Shown: piece after piece, positions 25,937-34,233 of the stretch
How positions within the stretch are numbered: the first letter of the stretch is position 1
Layout: every line of letters begins with the position of its first letter
Source: Bradyrhizobium sp. 4
Lineage (GTDB): Bacteria > Pseudomonadota > Alphaproteobacteria > Rhizobiales > Xanthobacteraceae
NCBI RefSeq assembly: GCF_023100905.1
Contig: NZ_CP064686.1
Span: 6,572,001-6,636,000, forward strand
Length of the DNA: 64,000 bases
Direction of reading: 5' to 3'
Translations under genes and position numbers: made by a program
The notes under the pieces: model-generated
Database searches by the model: none
What the model was told of the DNA's origin: nothing
The model's input: the letters and a program-made list of their open reading frames with translations, nothing else

Positions 25937-26278
25937 GTGTCGATCATTCTGCAATCCACCGTCGGCGGCTTCTCCGCCCAGTTCATGCGCAAGCTGCCGC
26001 TGGTCGAGCAGGCCATGCGCGACCACGGGCTCGAGCCGTCGGAGTTCGTGATCTCGAAGGACTACGCCTCGACCGCGACGATCCCGCTCATGGGTCCGTT
26101 CTTCTTCAATTACAGCGTCTACTTCGGCGACGAGACATTCACGGTCACTGAGCCGAACGACATGGTGTTCCTGGACTACTTCTTCAAACGCGTGCTGGCG
26201 GTGGATGACCCGCCGGAACTGCCGCGGCGACCGGGCTTGATCCGGCGGCTGTTCGGCTGGATGTCGCAACCGGTGTAG
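25937..26278 (+). CDS. Hypothetical protein, 113 aa
   Basis: The product is read from a GTG at 25937. It has a mixed alpha/beta look, with FMRKLPLVEQAMRDHGLEP followed by FVISKDYASTATIPLMGPFFFNYSVYFGDETFTV, and a basic proline-rich end. There is no signal peptide and no domain that I recognise. The ribosome site is weak. It stands alone between the rpoH terminator and a convergent amidase gene, with four bases between the stops. Codon use looks like its neighbours, which supports a real gene. Confidence 0.65.
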   Translation: MSIILQSTVGGFSAQFMRKLPLVEQAMRDHGLEPSEFVISKDYASTATIPLMGPFFFNYSVYFGDETFTVTEPNDMVFLDYFFKRVLAVDDPPELPRRPGLIRRLFGWMSQPV

Positions 26279-26282
26279 CTCG

Positions 26283-26909
26283 TCACTCCCCCCAAATCCG
26301 CGCCAGCGTCGCGAGCCAGCAGCCTTCGCAATAGCGGGCGTCCTTGTAGTCGATCCAATTGTGCGCATAGACGTGGTCGAGCGGGATGCCGTAGCGCGCG
26401 CGCAGGATCTGGACGAGGATCTTCCATGCCGCGACCTGCGCCGCGGTCGGTCCCGTCGTGACGTCGGGATAGTTGCCGGCGAACTCGACGCCGATCGAAT
26501 TGTCGCGCACCACCTGGCGATAGGTCGGCTTGTTGTCGATGTATTTGTTGTCGTTGCGGTTGGCGCCGTCGCCATGGGTCGGCACCAGGTTTTCCGCGAC
26601 CGCCCAATAGACGGTGCCGTCGGTCTCGACCCACAATGTGACGCCGCGACGCGTGGGATTCTTCGCTTGCACCTCGGCACCGCCCCGCGCCGAGCCGGCC
26701 GGTCCCTCGGTCTGGTGCACGATGATGTTACGCCACGGTTTTGCGTTGCCGACGTCGCCCCATGGCGCCAGCCACACCATCTTCAGGCCGGGAATGTCGG
26801 GCGTGCCGGAGGCGCGCGCGAGCTTAGCGAGCTCGGCGTCGGTCGCAGCGGCAGGTGCGATCAGAATGAGAGCGGCGAGAACGGCCGCGAGCAGGCGAGA
26901 GATCATCAT
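26283..26909 (-). CDS. Exported N-acetylmuramoyl-L-alanine amidase (Amidase_2)
   Basis: The 208-residue precursor has a signal peptide (MMISRLLAAVLAALILIAP, cleaved near AAA-TDA). The mature domain is a zinc-dependent Amidase_2/peptidoglycan-recognition fold, with the first zinc His in NIIVHQTEG, the substrate strand in YWAVAENLVPTHG, IGVEFAGNY, and the late His in VYAHNWID. It should cleave the bond between N-acetylmuramic acid and L-alanine in peptidoglycan, in the periplasm. The longer upstream frame is inside the diguanylate cyclase region and lacks a signal peptide, so the ATG pair at 26909/26906 was chosen. Confidence 0.87.
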   Translation of the reverse strand: MMISRLLAAVLAALILIAPAAATDAELAKLARASGTPDIPGLKMVWLAPWGDVGNAKPWRNIIVHQTEGPAGSARGGAEVQAKNPTRRGVTLWVETDGTVYWAVAENLVPTHGDGANRNDNKYIDNKPTYRQVVRDNSIGVEFAGNYPDVTTGPTAAQVAAWKILVQILRARYGIPLDHVYAHNWIDYKDARYCEGCWLATLARIWGE

Positions 26910-26943
26910 GCGGGTCCAGTGCGGACCTGACGTTAGCACGCCC

Positions 26944-28155
26944 TTACGCGAATTTGCGCAAGGCCTCGCCGGGACCGACCGGGTCAGGCATGAGCGGCGG
27001 CGCCGGATCGTGGACGGCAAAGTCGTTCTTGCCGTTCTTCTTGGCGGCATAGAGCGCGTGGTCGGCATGCGCGATCAGGCGGTCCGGAAACTGGCCGACG
27101 CCGCGGTCCCACTGCGCCACCCCGATCGAGATCGCGATCGGAATGTCGATGCCGGTGCAGTTGACGGCATCCTGGCGGCAGACCTCGAGCACGCGGCGGG
27201 CGATCGCAGCCGCCTCGCGCAAGGTCGACGACGGCAGCACGACGCAGAATTCGTCGCCACCGGTGCGGGCGAGCATGTCGCCGGGCCTCAAGCGCGTCTG
27301 CGCCATCAGGGTGAAGTGCTGGAGGCAGGCATCGCCCGCGGCATGGCCGTGGGTGTCGTTGATGGTCTTGAAGCCGTCGAGATCGATCACCAGCAGCGAG
27401 AACGGCTCGCTGCTGCGCTCGGAGCGGGCGCATTCTTCACCCAGCCGCTGCAACAGGTGCCGCCGGTTGGCGACACCGGTGAGATCGTCGAGCAGCGCGA
27501 GGTCGGCAACCTCGTTGCGCAGGCGGTCCATCGCCATCAGCAGGAAACCGAAATTGAGCGTCATCGAGAGGAACAGCAGGCCCAGCACCATGACGGCATG
27601 AGACTGCCCGCCGGCGACCGACGAGAAATCGCCGCCGAGCAGATTGCCGATCGCACGGGCCGCGAAGATCGCGATGATGGTGATGATCACGATGCCGGAG
27701 AGCCGGGCTCCCGGGCTGGCGCGGCCTTCCGGCGGCGACAGCAGCAAACGCAGCGACAGCGCCAGCGGCAGCCCCTGACCGAGCGAGTAGCTGAGCATGC
27801 GCAGCTGCATGTGATCGTATGCGACCATGAAGAACACGACGCCGCCAAGGCTGAGAATTCCGGTGGCGGCCATGACGCGCCAGGACACCGGTTGCCCGTA
27901 GAAGCGCTGAATGCCCATGGCGGCAAGGCAGCTCGCCGCGATGACGCCGGCGGCTCCGAGCAGAAGCGGGACAGGCGAGACGACGAAAAGGCGGATCAAG
28001 GCCGCCATCGTGCCGGTCGCGCCGACGAAGCACGATGCCATCCAGAACCGTGCGGCCGCGAATTTCGGATAGGAGCGCGTCACGTAGGCCCAGATCAGGC
28101 CGAGCGCCAGGAAGTTGACGACGAACACGGTCCAGAGTGTCGGCACGTTCAGCAT
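26944..28155 (-). CDS. Membrane diguanylate cyclase (GGDEF)
   Basis: The N-terminal half of this 403-residue protein has about seven hydrophobic segments (residues about 8-210) and the C-terminal half a GGDEF domain. The active-site motif is intact (RTGGDEFCVV), and an RPGD motif five residues upstream forms the allosteric I-site, so an active, product-inhibited cyclic-di-GMP synthase is expected. DDLTGVANRR marks the domain start. The membrane part is probably a sensor. The start is uncertain: the ATG at 28155 begins the first hydrophobic segment, and a GTG four codons earlier is possible. No EAL domain is present. Confidence 0.9.
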   Translation of the reverse strand: MLNVPTLWTVFVVNFLALGLIWAYVTRSYPKFAAARFWMASCFVGATGTMAALIRLFVVSPVPLLLGAAGVIAASCLAAMGIQRFYGQPVSWRVMAATGILSLGGVVFFMVAYDHMQLRMLSYSLGQGLPLALSLRLLLSPPEGRASPGARLSGIVIITIIAIFAARAIGNLLGGDFSSVAGGQSHAVMVLGLLFLSMTLNFGFLLMAMDRLRNEVADLALLDDLTGVANRRHLLQRLGEECARSERSSEPFSLLVIDLDGFKTINDTHGHAAGDACLQHFTLMAQTRLRPGDMLARTGGDEFCVVLPSSTLREAAAIARRVLEVCRQDAVNCTGIDIPIAISIGVAQWDRGVGQFPDRLIAHADHALYAAKKNGKNDFAVHDPAPPLMPDPVGPGEALRKFA

Positions 28156-28536
28156 GGCGCGCGCCACAAGCGCAGCATCGCGCCCTCTGTCCCTGCCAGC
28201 TGTCCGTCCATGACCCGTCCCCGTTTTCTTGCGGAGACAATGCGGCCGTCGCGCTTAACGGAGTCTCACTGCGATCCGCGAAAGCATGCCTTTGGTTTTG
28301 GATTCATGAACGGCCGGCGCATTGTCGGATCGTTAGGCATGCCGACGCCGCCGGATTCGCGAGCCAAAATCACCCGAAAATGCATCTGAGCTGTGGATAA
28401 CGCGATGACACCGATGTGACAGCGCGGGGCAGAAGCGCGCGAATCTGCTGAGCTTGTCATCGAGGATGTTGCGAGGCTGGCCCTCCGCCGAGCATCCCTC
28501 GTGTCGCGTTTCACCATTAACCCTGAAGAGGATCCT
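28156..28536. other. Intergenic region, no gene seen
   Basis: About 380 bases separate the diguanylate cyclase gene from a very short basic peptide gene on the other strand. Open frames here lack ribosome sites. Promoters for both divergent genes must lie here, but I see no clear -35/-10 pair. Confidence 0.5.
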
Positions 28537-28608
28537 ATGGCTAAGAAAGCGAAGAAGGCGAAGAAGGCGACGAAGAAGAAGGCCAAGAAGGCAGCGAAGA
28601 AGAAGTAA
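28537..28608 (+). CDS. 23-residue Lys/Ala-rich peptide
   Basis: A tiny gene encodes Met-Ala-Lys-Lys followed by repeats of AKK, ATKKK, AKK and AAKKK, giving 14 lysines and 7 alanines in 23 residues. GAAGAGGA lies six bases before the ATG, which is one of the best ribosome sites in the window, and a strong hairpin plus a terminator follow the stop. The composition is that of the C-terminal tails of histone H1-like bacterial proteins, so binding to DNA or RNA is plausible. It could be a stand-alone nucleoid peptide or a remnant of a longer H1-like gene. Upstream sequence shows no in-frame extension of the same composition. Confidence 0.6.
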   Translation: MAKKAKKAKKATKKKAKKAAKKK

Positions 28609-28626
28609 CGAGGCTTCTTATTCTTT

Positions 28627-28654
28627 GCCCGGGTGGAGCTCGCTCCGCCCGGGC
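28627..28654. repeat. Strong 13-bp hairpin
   Basis: GCCCGGGTGGAGC pairs with GCTCCGCCCGGGC through one G-U wobble around a two-base loop. There is no T-run. It lies 19 bases after the 23-residue peptide stop and could stabilise that short mRNA. Confidence 0.7.
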
Positions 28655-28683
28655 GTCGGGTGAGGGTTCTGAGTTGGAAGATG

Positions 28684-28706
28684 GCGGGCGCAAGGCCCGC
28701 TTTTTT
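28684..28706 (+). terminator. Rho-independent terminator after the basic peptide gene
   Basis: GCGGGC and GCCCGC form a stem around GCAAG and are followed by six T. Together with the hairpin at 28627-28654 it would define a transcript of roughly 200 bases or less. Confidence 0.85.
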
Positions 28707-28736
28707 ATTGGCTCCCGCGTTGATTGGCTGGAGAAG

Positions 28737-29348
28737 CTATCGCTCCGCGAAGGCCAGCTTGGCGCCGAGCGCGGCGAAGCCGGCGGCAAAACTCCGGCGC
28801 AGCCAGGCCATGACGCGCGGGCGGGAGATGACGCGCTCGCGCACCGAGGCTGCGCAGAGCCCGTAGACCACGAACACCGCAAACGTCATCGCCATGAAGG
28901 CGCCGCTCAATTCCAGCATCCGCGCCAGCACATGGCCCTCGTCCGCGGCGATGAACTGCGGCAGAAAGGCGAGGAAGAAGATCGACAGCTTCGGATTGAG
29001 GATGTTGATCAGAAAGCCGGTCACGATCACCCGGCCGGCCGAACGCTCGCGGATCTCGCCGTCCACCGCCAGCGCCCCGGTCTCGCGCAGCGCCTGCCAG
29101 GACATGTAGAGCAGATAGGCGACGCCGCACCATTTCAGCGCGGCGAAGGCGAGCGCGCTGGTGTGGAGCACGGCGGCGAGCCCCAGCATCGCGGCCGTCA
29201 TGTGCGGCACGATCCCGAGGGTGCAGCCGAACGCGGCCGCGATGCTCGCGCGCGAGCCGCGGGTCAGCGCGGCCGCCAGCGTGTAGAGCATGCCGGTGCC
29301 GGGCGAGGCGACGACGATGAGCGAGGTGAGCAGGAAGGACAAGGTCAT
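28737..29348 (-). CDS. LysE/RhtB family exporter
   Basis: The 203-residue protein has the six-helix layout of the LysE amino acid exporter family. The N-terminal VVASPGTGMLYTLAAALTRGSRA is the family signature around the first loop, and GFLINILNPKLSIFFLAFLPQF (about residues 110-131) is the conserved re-entrant region. Such proteins export amino acids or related small molecules from the cytoplasm. A second member lies at 41789-42409. No regulator is adjacent, so the substrate is unknown. Confidence 0.9.
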   Translation of the reverse strand: MTLSFLLTSLIVVASPGTGMLYTLAAALTRGSRASIAAAFGCTLGIVPHMTAAMLGLAAVLHTSALAFAALKWCGVAYLLYMSWQALRETGALAVDGEIRERSAGRVIVTGFLINILNPKLSIFFLAFLPQFIAADEGHVLARMLELSGAFMAMTFAVFVVYGLCAASVRERVISRPRVMAWLRRSFAAGFAALGAKLAFAER

Positions 29349-29404
29349 GGACCGACCTTATCACCGCGCCCCGGACCACGAAAGCCGGCCTGCCGGATCG
29401 ACCG

Positions 29405-29779
29405 TCAGGACAGCTGCGCGATCTCGGCCTCGCGGAGCACGTCGAGCGGCGCCCAGGGCTTGGCCCAGAACTTTGCGCCGTTCGGCAAGGGCTGCATCAA
29501 GGGGCGGCCGGAGGTGACGACGATGTCGAGCTTCGGGTTGCGGTCCTTGGCGACATGCGCGAGCTCGACGCCGTTCATGCGGCCGGCGAGTTGCACGTCG
29601 GTCATCATCAGGCAGAGCGCGCCGGCGCTCTTCTCCAGCACAAGCTCGGCCGCCTCGGCGCTCTCGCACTGAATGACGTCGTAGCCGCTTTCTTCGAGAA
29701 GAAGACTGAGCATCTCCCTCTGCATGAGGTCGTCTTCCACGATCAGTGCGGTGGCGCGAAATGGCTGTGCTTGTCCCAT
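29405..29779 (-). CDS. Stand-alone response-regulator receiver protein
   Basis: The 124-residue product is a single CheY-like receiver domain. It shows the acidic pair in IVEDD (residues about 14-18), the phospho-acceptor Asp in MMTDVQLAG, the Thr/Ser in VVTSGR and the Lys in FWAKPW. Without an output domain it may act through protein contacts. GGGAG precedes the ATG by about seven bases. No kinase is adjacent; the hybrid kinase at 46578 already carries its own receiver. Confidence 0.9.
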   Translation of the reverse strand: MGQAQPFRATALIVEDDLMQREMLSLLLEESGYDVIQCESAEAAELVLEKSAGALCLMMTDVQLAGRMNGVELAHVAKDRNPKLDIVVTSGRPLMQPLPNGAKFWAKPWAPLDVLREAEIAQLS

Positions 29780-29909
29780 CGGCGGCTCCCAATGCTGCCT
29801 GTCTTCATCAAGTAACGTAGGTTAAGGTGGGAACCGCCATGCGGTTCGGTTCCAATATGAAAAAATGTAAATCATAGTTCCGCTCGAGAGGCTCGACGGG
29901 GGGATCATC

Positions 29910-30746
29910 ATGACTGCAATCCGCGGCGCCGCCGCCATCACCGGAGCGGCAAGCGGCATCGGCCGCGCGCTGGCGATCGAGCTTGCGCGGCGGGGCTGCG
30001 ATCTCGCGCTCGCCGATCGCGACGAGCCCGGGCTGAAGACGCTCGCGGCCGAGATCGGAGCCGCATGCAAGGTCAGCCTGCATCGCGTCGACGTCAGCGA
30101 GCCCGACGATATCGCGCAGTTCGCGCGGCAGGCGACCATCGCGCATCCCGCGCTCGGCATCGTCGTCAACAATGCCGGCGTGGCGCTGATGGGCTCGTTC
30201 GATGAGATCGACCAGGCGCAGATGGACTGGCTGTTCGACATCAATTTCTGGGGCGTCGTGCACGGCACGCGCGCCTTCCTGCCGCATCTGAAGACGCTGG
30301 GCGAGGCGCACATCGTCAACCTGTCCTCGATCTTCGGCATCATCGCCCCGCCCGGACAGTCGGCCTATGCTGCGGCGAAATTCGCGGTGCGCGGCTTTTC
30401 CGAGAGCGTGCGGCACGAGCTTGCAGTCGCGGGCAGCCCTGTCAGGCTGTCGGTCGTGCATCCCGGCGGCGTCGCCACCGCCATCGCCCGCAATTCTCGC
30501 ACCGGGGTCGGCGTTACCGACAACGCACGCCGGTCGCAATCGATCGAGCGGTTCGAGAACGCGGCAAAGACCACGCCGAGAGATGCCGCGCTGCGCATCA
30601 TCAAGGGCATCGAGAGAAACGAGCCGCGCATCCTGATCGGCAACGACGCCCGCTTCATGGATCTCCTGCAGCGCTTCCGCCCGGCAACGTACTGGGCACC
30701 GTTGCAGCGCAAGCTGGAGAGGATGGCGAAGGGGCTGGCGAAGTAG
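29910..30746 (+). CDS. Short-chain dehydrogenase/reductase
   Basis: The 278-residue protein is a classical SDR. It has the cofactor motif TGAASGIGRAL (about residues 11-21), Asp/Arg after the second strand (ADRDE), NNAG (about 87-90), the catalytic Ser in NLSSIFG and the YAAAK pair. The long C-terminal part (residues 190-278), with NSRTGVG and RPATYWAPLQRKLERM, is typical of a subgroup often annotated as acyl or retinol-like dehydrogenases. Substrate and cofactor preference cannot be fixed. The gene stands alone, after an AT-rich gap that ends in GGGGGATC as the ribosome site. Confidence 0.9.
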   Translation: MTAIRGAAAITGAASGIGRALAIELARRGCDLALADRDEPGLKTLAAEIGAACKVSLHRVDVSEPDDIAQFARQATIAHPALGIVVNNAGVALMGSFDEIDQAQMDWLFDINFWGVVHGTRAFLPHLKTLGEAHIVNLSSIFGIIAPPGQSAYAAAKFAVRGFSESVRHELAVAGSPVRLSVVHPGGVATAIARNSRTGVGVTDNARRSQSIERFENAAKTTPRDAALRIIKGIERNEPRILIGNDARFMDLLQRFRPATYWAPLQRKLERMAKGLAK

Positions 30747-30773
30747 GTCAGGGGGCGCGGCACTGTCTCCGCT

Positions 30774-30860
30774 CGTCATCGCGAGGAGCGCAGCGACGAA
30801 GCATTCCAGACCGTCTCCACGGAAAGATTCTGGATTGCTTCGCTGCGCTCGCAATGACGA
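30774..30860. repeat. Intergenic palindromic repeat (GTCATCGCGAG type)
   Basis: The left arm CGTCATCGCGAGGAGCGCAG is matched by an inverted right arm ending CTGCGCTCGCAATGACG, with GAAGCATTCCAGA/TCTGGATTGCTTC inside. Sequences of this kind are common between genes in Bradyrhizobium as I remember them. A truncated copy (TGCTCGCAATGACGG) occurs at 62870-62884. Confidence 0.75.
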
Positions 30861-30877
30861 CTGTGGTTAGCTCCCCC

Positions 30878-31684
30878 TCACTGCCCCGCCAGCCGATCGG
30901 CAAAATACCCGATCGTCTTGCGATAGATCACCGCTCTATTCCATTCGCGCATGGCCTCGAAATTTGCGGTGCCTTCGCCGTAGGGCTGGCCCATCTTGAA
31001 GCCGCTGGTGTGGAGAAGGTTCGCAGTCGAGGCGAGCACGTCGGGGACGCTGTGGCGGAGATCGACGTGGCCGTCGCCGTCGAAATCGACGCCGTACTTG
31101 ATGTAGGAGGACGGCAAGAACTGGGTCTGGCCGATTTCGCCGGCATAGGCGCCAATGAGGTCGCGCAGCGGCAGGTCACCGCGCTGCACGATCTTCAGCG
31201 CCGCAAGCAGCTCGCCCTGGAATAGCTCGGTGCGGCGGCAATCATGCGCCAGCGTCGCCAGCGTGCGGACCACCGGCAGCTTGCCGATGTCGCCCTTGCC
31301 GAAATCGCTCTCCAGGCCCCAGATCGCGACCAGGATATATCGGGGCACGCCGAACTGCTGCTCGATGCGCGACAGCAGCGCGGCATGGCGCTGCAACAGC
31401 GCCTTGCCGCCATTGATGCGGCCGGGGCCGACCCGGGTCGAGACGTACTGCTCAAAGCTCTTGTTGAAGGTGTAGCGCTGGCGTCGGTCGAAGGCGAGCA
31501 CCGCGCCATCCTGCTGCACACCGCTGAGCGCCGCGCTGGTCACGCTCGCCGAGACGCCGGCAGCTTGCGCTTCCGCGGTCATGCTGGCGACAAAGCTGTT
31601 GAAGTCTCCGCCGCAGCGCGCGGCTTGCGCCGATCCGCCGGCCAGACAGGCGATGAAGGCGATGGCCAAGGCGTATTTCGACAT
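30878..31684 (-). CDS. Lytic murein transglycosylase (MltB/SLT_2 type)
   Basis: The 268-residue precursor has a signal peptide (cleavage near AQA-ARC) and an MltB-type lytic transglycosylase domain. The catalytic Glu is in AIWGLESDFG (about residues 119-128), and GAYAGEIGQTQFLPSSYIKYGVDFDGDG is the conserved substrate-binding stretch. It cleaves the MurNAc-GlcNAc bond in peptidoglycan with formation of 1,6-anhydroMurNAc. The N-terminal Cys after the signal is not in a lipobox, so it is probably a soluble periplasmic enzyme. It is shorter than E. coli MltB and lacks a C-terminal peptidoglycan-binding domain. Confidence 0.92.
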   Translation of the reverse strand: MSKYALAIAFIACLAGGSAQAARCGGDFNSFVASMTAEAQAAGVSASVTSAALSGVQQDGAVLAFDRRQRYTFNKSFEQYVSTRVGPGRINGGKALLQRHAALLSRIEQQFGVPRYILVAIWGLESDFGKGDIGKLPVVRTLATLAHDCRRTELFQGELLAALKIVQRGDLPLRDLIGAYAGEIGQTQFLPSSYIKYGVDFDGDGHVDLRHSVPDVLASTANLLHTSGFKMGQPYGEGTANFEAMREWNRAVIYRKTIGYFADRLAGQ

Positions 31685-31835
31685 TCGGATGAATCCTACA
31701 GGGAATGGGCGGGAGAGCAGCGCGCGATCATGCCCGGGAACCGGATTCGCGTCAAAGCGGCAAATCCTCGCCAGAACCGATCGCTGCCTGCCTGCGACAA
31801 ATCAAATGCGCTCGCCCCCTCCCCAACCGATCGAG

Positions 31836-32798
31836 ATGACCATGCCTATGCGGATCTCCATGCTCATGTCCATGTCGCGCCGGATCCTCGCCGTCCTCGC
31901 CTTGCTCTCCCTCACCCTGACTGCCGCTCCCGCGCAGACACGCGATGTCGCGGGTAGCCGCGACTATCCCGGCATCGGCCGGTTCGCCGGTAGCGTCATC
32001 ACCGGCTATGTGATGAAGGATTTTGACGCGGCGCGGATGCAGGCGGCTCCCTTCAAGGACGGCCAGCCCGTCGATGCCCGGCGGCTCGAGGGCCGCGTCT
32101 TTCGCATCGCCTATCGCACCAATCCCGGCCCCTCGATCCTGGAAGTGTCGCGCAATTTCGAGACGCAGCTTGCGAAAGCCGGCTTCGAGACCCTGCTCGC
32201 CTGCGACACCGATGCCTGCGGCGCCATTCCCTTTACCGAAGCCGTCGACACGCTGCCGGTCCCGCAGATGTGGGTCGATGGTTTCAACTATCGTTACTAC
32301 GCCGGCCTCAAGATCGAGGGCGGGCGCGAGACCTTTGCCAGCGTCCTGGTCAGCCAGAACAATCAGGACATCACGGCGCAGGTCACCGTCGCCGAGCTCG
32401 GCGCCATCGCGAACAAGATGGTGGATGCCGCCGCAATGGCGAAAGGGCTTGGCAAGACCGGCCACATCGCGCTCTACGGCATCTATTTCGACACCGACAA
32501 GGCCGTGCTCAAACCGGAAAGCCGCCCGACGCTGGAGCAGATCGCAAAGCTGCTGACGAACCAGCCGCAGCTCAACGTCTTCATCGTCGGCCACACCGAC
32601 AGCCAAGGCGCCTATGAGTACAATCTCGACCTGTCAAAGCGCCGCGCCGAAGCCGTCGCAGCCGAGCTGGTGAAGAACTTTCGCATCGCGCCGACGCGAT
32701 TGCGCACGGCCGGCGTTGGATTGCTGGCGCCGGTCGGCCCGAACGCAACGGACACCGGCCGCGCGCTCAATCGGCGCGTGGAGCTGGTGGCGCCGTGA
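31836..32798 (+). CDS. OmpA-family protein with N-terminal DUF4892-like domain
   Basis: The precursor begins with several Met codons and a signal peptide (SRRILAVLALLSLTLTAAPAQT). Residues about 40-190 resemble the DUF4892 region that precedes OmpA domains in some envelope proteins (DVAGSRDYPGIGRFAGS). The C-terminal part is an OmpA-like peptidoglycan-binding domain with IYFDTDKAVLKPES, VGHTDSQGAYEYNLDLSKRRAEAV and GRALNRRVEL. It should link the outer membrane or periplasm to peptidoglycan. The exact start among 31836, 31842 and 31848 is not clear. It is divergent from the lytic transglycosylase gene, another cell-wall function. Confidence 0.87.
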   Translation: MTMPMRISMLMSMSRRILAVLALLSLTLTAAPAQTRDVAGSRDYPGIGRFAGSVITGYVMKDFDAARMQAAPFKDGQPVDARRLEGRVFRIAYRTNPGPSILEVSRNFETQLAKAGFETLLACDTDACGAIPFTEAVDTLPVPQMWVDGFNYRYYAGLKIEGGRETFASVLVSQNNQDITAQVTVAELGAIANKMVDAAAMAKGLGKTGHIALYGIYFDTDKAVLKPESRPTLEQIAKLLTNQPQLNVFIVGHTDSQGAYEYNLDLSKRRAEAVAAELVKNFRIAPTRLRTAGVGLLAPVGPNATDTGRALNRRVELVAP

Positions 32799-32855
32799 GA
32801 TTGGTGCATGCTGCGCGCGCAGCATGATGGGAACAATGCGAAGGCGAAAACGGAT

Positions 32856-33187
32856 TAACATATGTTAGTCAGCGCAACTTCTGCACGCACGCGGAAATAC
32901 GTGCAGGCAAACGCGTTTTCTAACAAGGCGCGCGCCGGTCTCTTTGCGAGAGCAGGAAATATGAACAAAGTGATTTGGCCATCCAAGCAATTGCTTTAGC
33001 GCTGATCGAAACGCGATGTCGCGACCGCTGCATATCTGATGCGTTCGCTACGACATCGCAGCGCCAACGATTTGCCTTGCCACGGCATGGCGCCGGTTAT
33101 AAACTTCTATTCTAGGTTGTCGCCCCGCCAGCCCGGGCGACACTGAAGACCAAAATAAACGGCGGGCTTCGCGGCCCGCCGTTTGTT
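32856..33187 (+). ncRNA. Candidate structured RNA locus with 12-codon ORF and terminator
   Basis: This gap holds an ordered series of dyads: TAACATATGTTA (32856-32867), CTGCACG/CGTGCAG (32881-32906), a 12-codon ORF with upstream AGGA (32961-32999, MNKVIWPSKQLL), then a 14-bp interrupted stem made of GCGCT/AGCGC and GCGATGTCG/CGACATCGC (32999-33064) that starts at the ORF stop. A TATAAA box lies at 33098, a TGTCGCCC/GGGCGACA hairpin at 33118-33142, an A-rich linker, and a terminator-like stem AAACGGCGGGC/GCCCGCCGTTT (33157-33184). The segment could encode one long RNA or a roughly 75-base small RNA starting near 33110. No known RNA family was recognised. Confidence 0.4.
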
Positions 33188-33391
33188 GAGGCAAGGGTGA
33201 GACAAGGGTCTCCTCGAAGGAGCGCATCGGGTTTTACGAAGCGCTCGACGTTCCACCCGACAGCCAGGCGCCTCGCAAACGGGCTCGTCGATCGATCGCA
33301 GGCGGTTCTGCCGCTGCAGGGCCGGGCACCGGCCTCCGGAAGCCTGCCAAAGTCATTTGACTATGGCCCCCTGATCGACGAAAAGCCGGCC

Positions 33392-33628
33392 ATGGCCAAA
33401 AAACCCGGAACCAATCCCAAGGGCGAATTCGCCTTTTTCAACGTCTTCTATGAAGACGGCTCCCAACGCTCCAACCGGCGCGTCCCCGCCGAATTGCTCG
33501 GCGGCCTCGACGGCGACGAGCCGGCCCGCGCCTACATCATGGAGCAGGACCGCGAGATCGCCGAAAAATCCGGCCGTCCGGCGCTGGAGATCAAGAACCT
33601 CGAGCGCGTCGGCGCGAAGAAGAAGTAG
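33392..33628 (+). CDS. Hypothetical protein, 78 aa
   Basis: The product starts MAKKPGTNPKGEFAFFNVFYEDGS and ends in GAKKK. It is charged, soluble and has no cysteine or membrane segment. The middle (RVPAELLGGLDGDEPARAYIMEQDREIAEKSG) is predicted helical. I do not recognise a domain. The frame is open back to 33197, but composition and an absent ribosome site there favour the internal ATG at 33392. It follows the structured non-coding segment and is convergent with a DCC-family gene. Confidence 0.65.
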   Translation: MAKKPGTNPKGEFAFFNVFYEDGSQRSNRRVPAELLGGLDGDEPARAYIMEQDREIAEKSGRPALEIKNLERVGAKKK

Positions 33629-33646
33629 GTCGATCCAGGCAGGCGC

Positions 33647-34027
33647 TCACCAGCGCCCGCTCCGCCTGTTCCAGGCAAACAGCAGATCGGCAAACCGGTC
33701 ATAGAAGAACCGGGTGAACGGCAGCGCCGCGCGATTGCCGAACAACCCCGCAAGCCACCCCTCCCCCGGCGTCAGCCTCCACAGCGCAATCGCGACATCC
33801 GCGCCGACGATAAGTCGGTCAGCCTCATCGGTCGCATGCAGGCGGCGCCTGACGTCGTCGAGCGTGGCGCCAAAGTGCGCCAGCGCATCGGGCTGCTCGT
33901 TGATATCCCTGAATTCGATCGTGCCCGCGCGCACCAACGCCAACAGCTTGTTGCGCTGCCAGTCGATGCCGGCATCGCAGACGGGGCAGCGGGTGTTGTA
34001 CCAGACGGTGAGGTGGGCCGGCATCAT
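33647..34027 (-). CDS. DCC-family thiol-disulfide oxidoreductase-like protein (DUF393)
   Basis: The 126-residue protein has the DxxCPxC-type motif of the DCC family: VWYNTRCPVCDAGIDW (about residues 8-23), followed by a thioredoxin-like layout with IEFRDINEQPDALAHFG and a hydrophobic C-terminal half (LWRLTPGEGWLAGLFG). Family members are predicted disulfide oxidoreductases; the substrate is unknown. The start at the ATG pair 34027/34024 gives the usual family N-terminus; an upstream ATG at 34123 adds residues unlike the family. Confidence 0.85.
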   Translation of the reverse strand: MMPAHLTVWYNTRCPVCDAGIDWQRNKLLALVRAGTIEFRDINEQPDALAHFGATLDDVRRRLHATDEADRLIVGADVAIALWRLTPGEGWLAGLFGNRAALPFTRFFYDRFADLLFAWNRRSGRW

Positions 34028-34174
34028 CGAAGCATAGATGTCGATCTGTGTAACGTCGAGGCTGGAGCCATGCACCCAGAATTCCAGGATCGATGCGGCT
34101 CTCTCGCCGGATGTATATTCCAAAAAAGCAGATCAGCCTCTTTGGGCTGAACGCTGTCGAAGTAGGCTTGAACG

Positions 34175-34200
34175 AAAACGGCGGGCTTTCGCCCGCCGTT
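34175..34200 (-). terminator. Rho-independent terminator downstream of rpoD
   Basis: On the minus strand AACGGCGGGC and GCCCGCCGTT form a ten-base stem around GAAA, followed by a T-run. It lies 33 bases after the rpoD stop. The stem sequence nearly repeats that of the stem at 33157-33184. Confidence 0.85.
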
Positions 34201-34233
34201 CTTGTTTCAACAGACCGCCAAGTGGCGTTTGAA

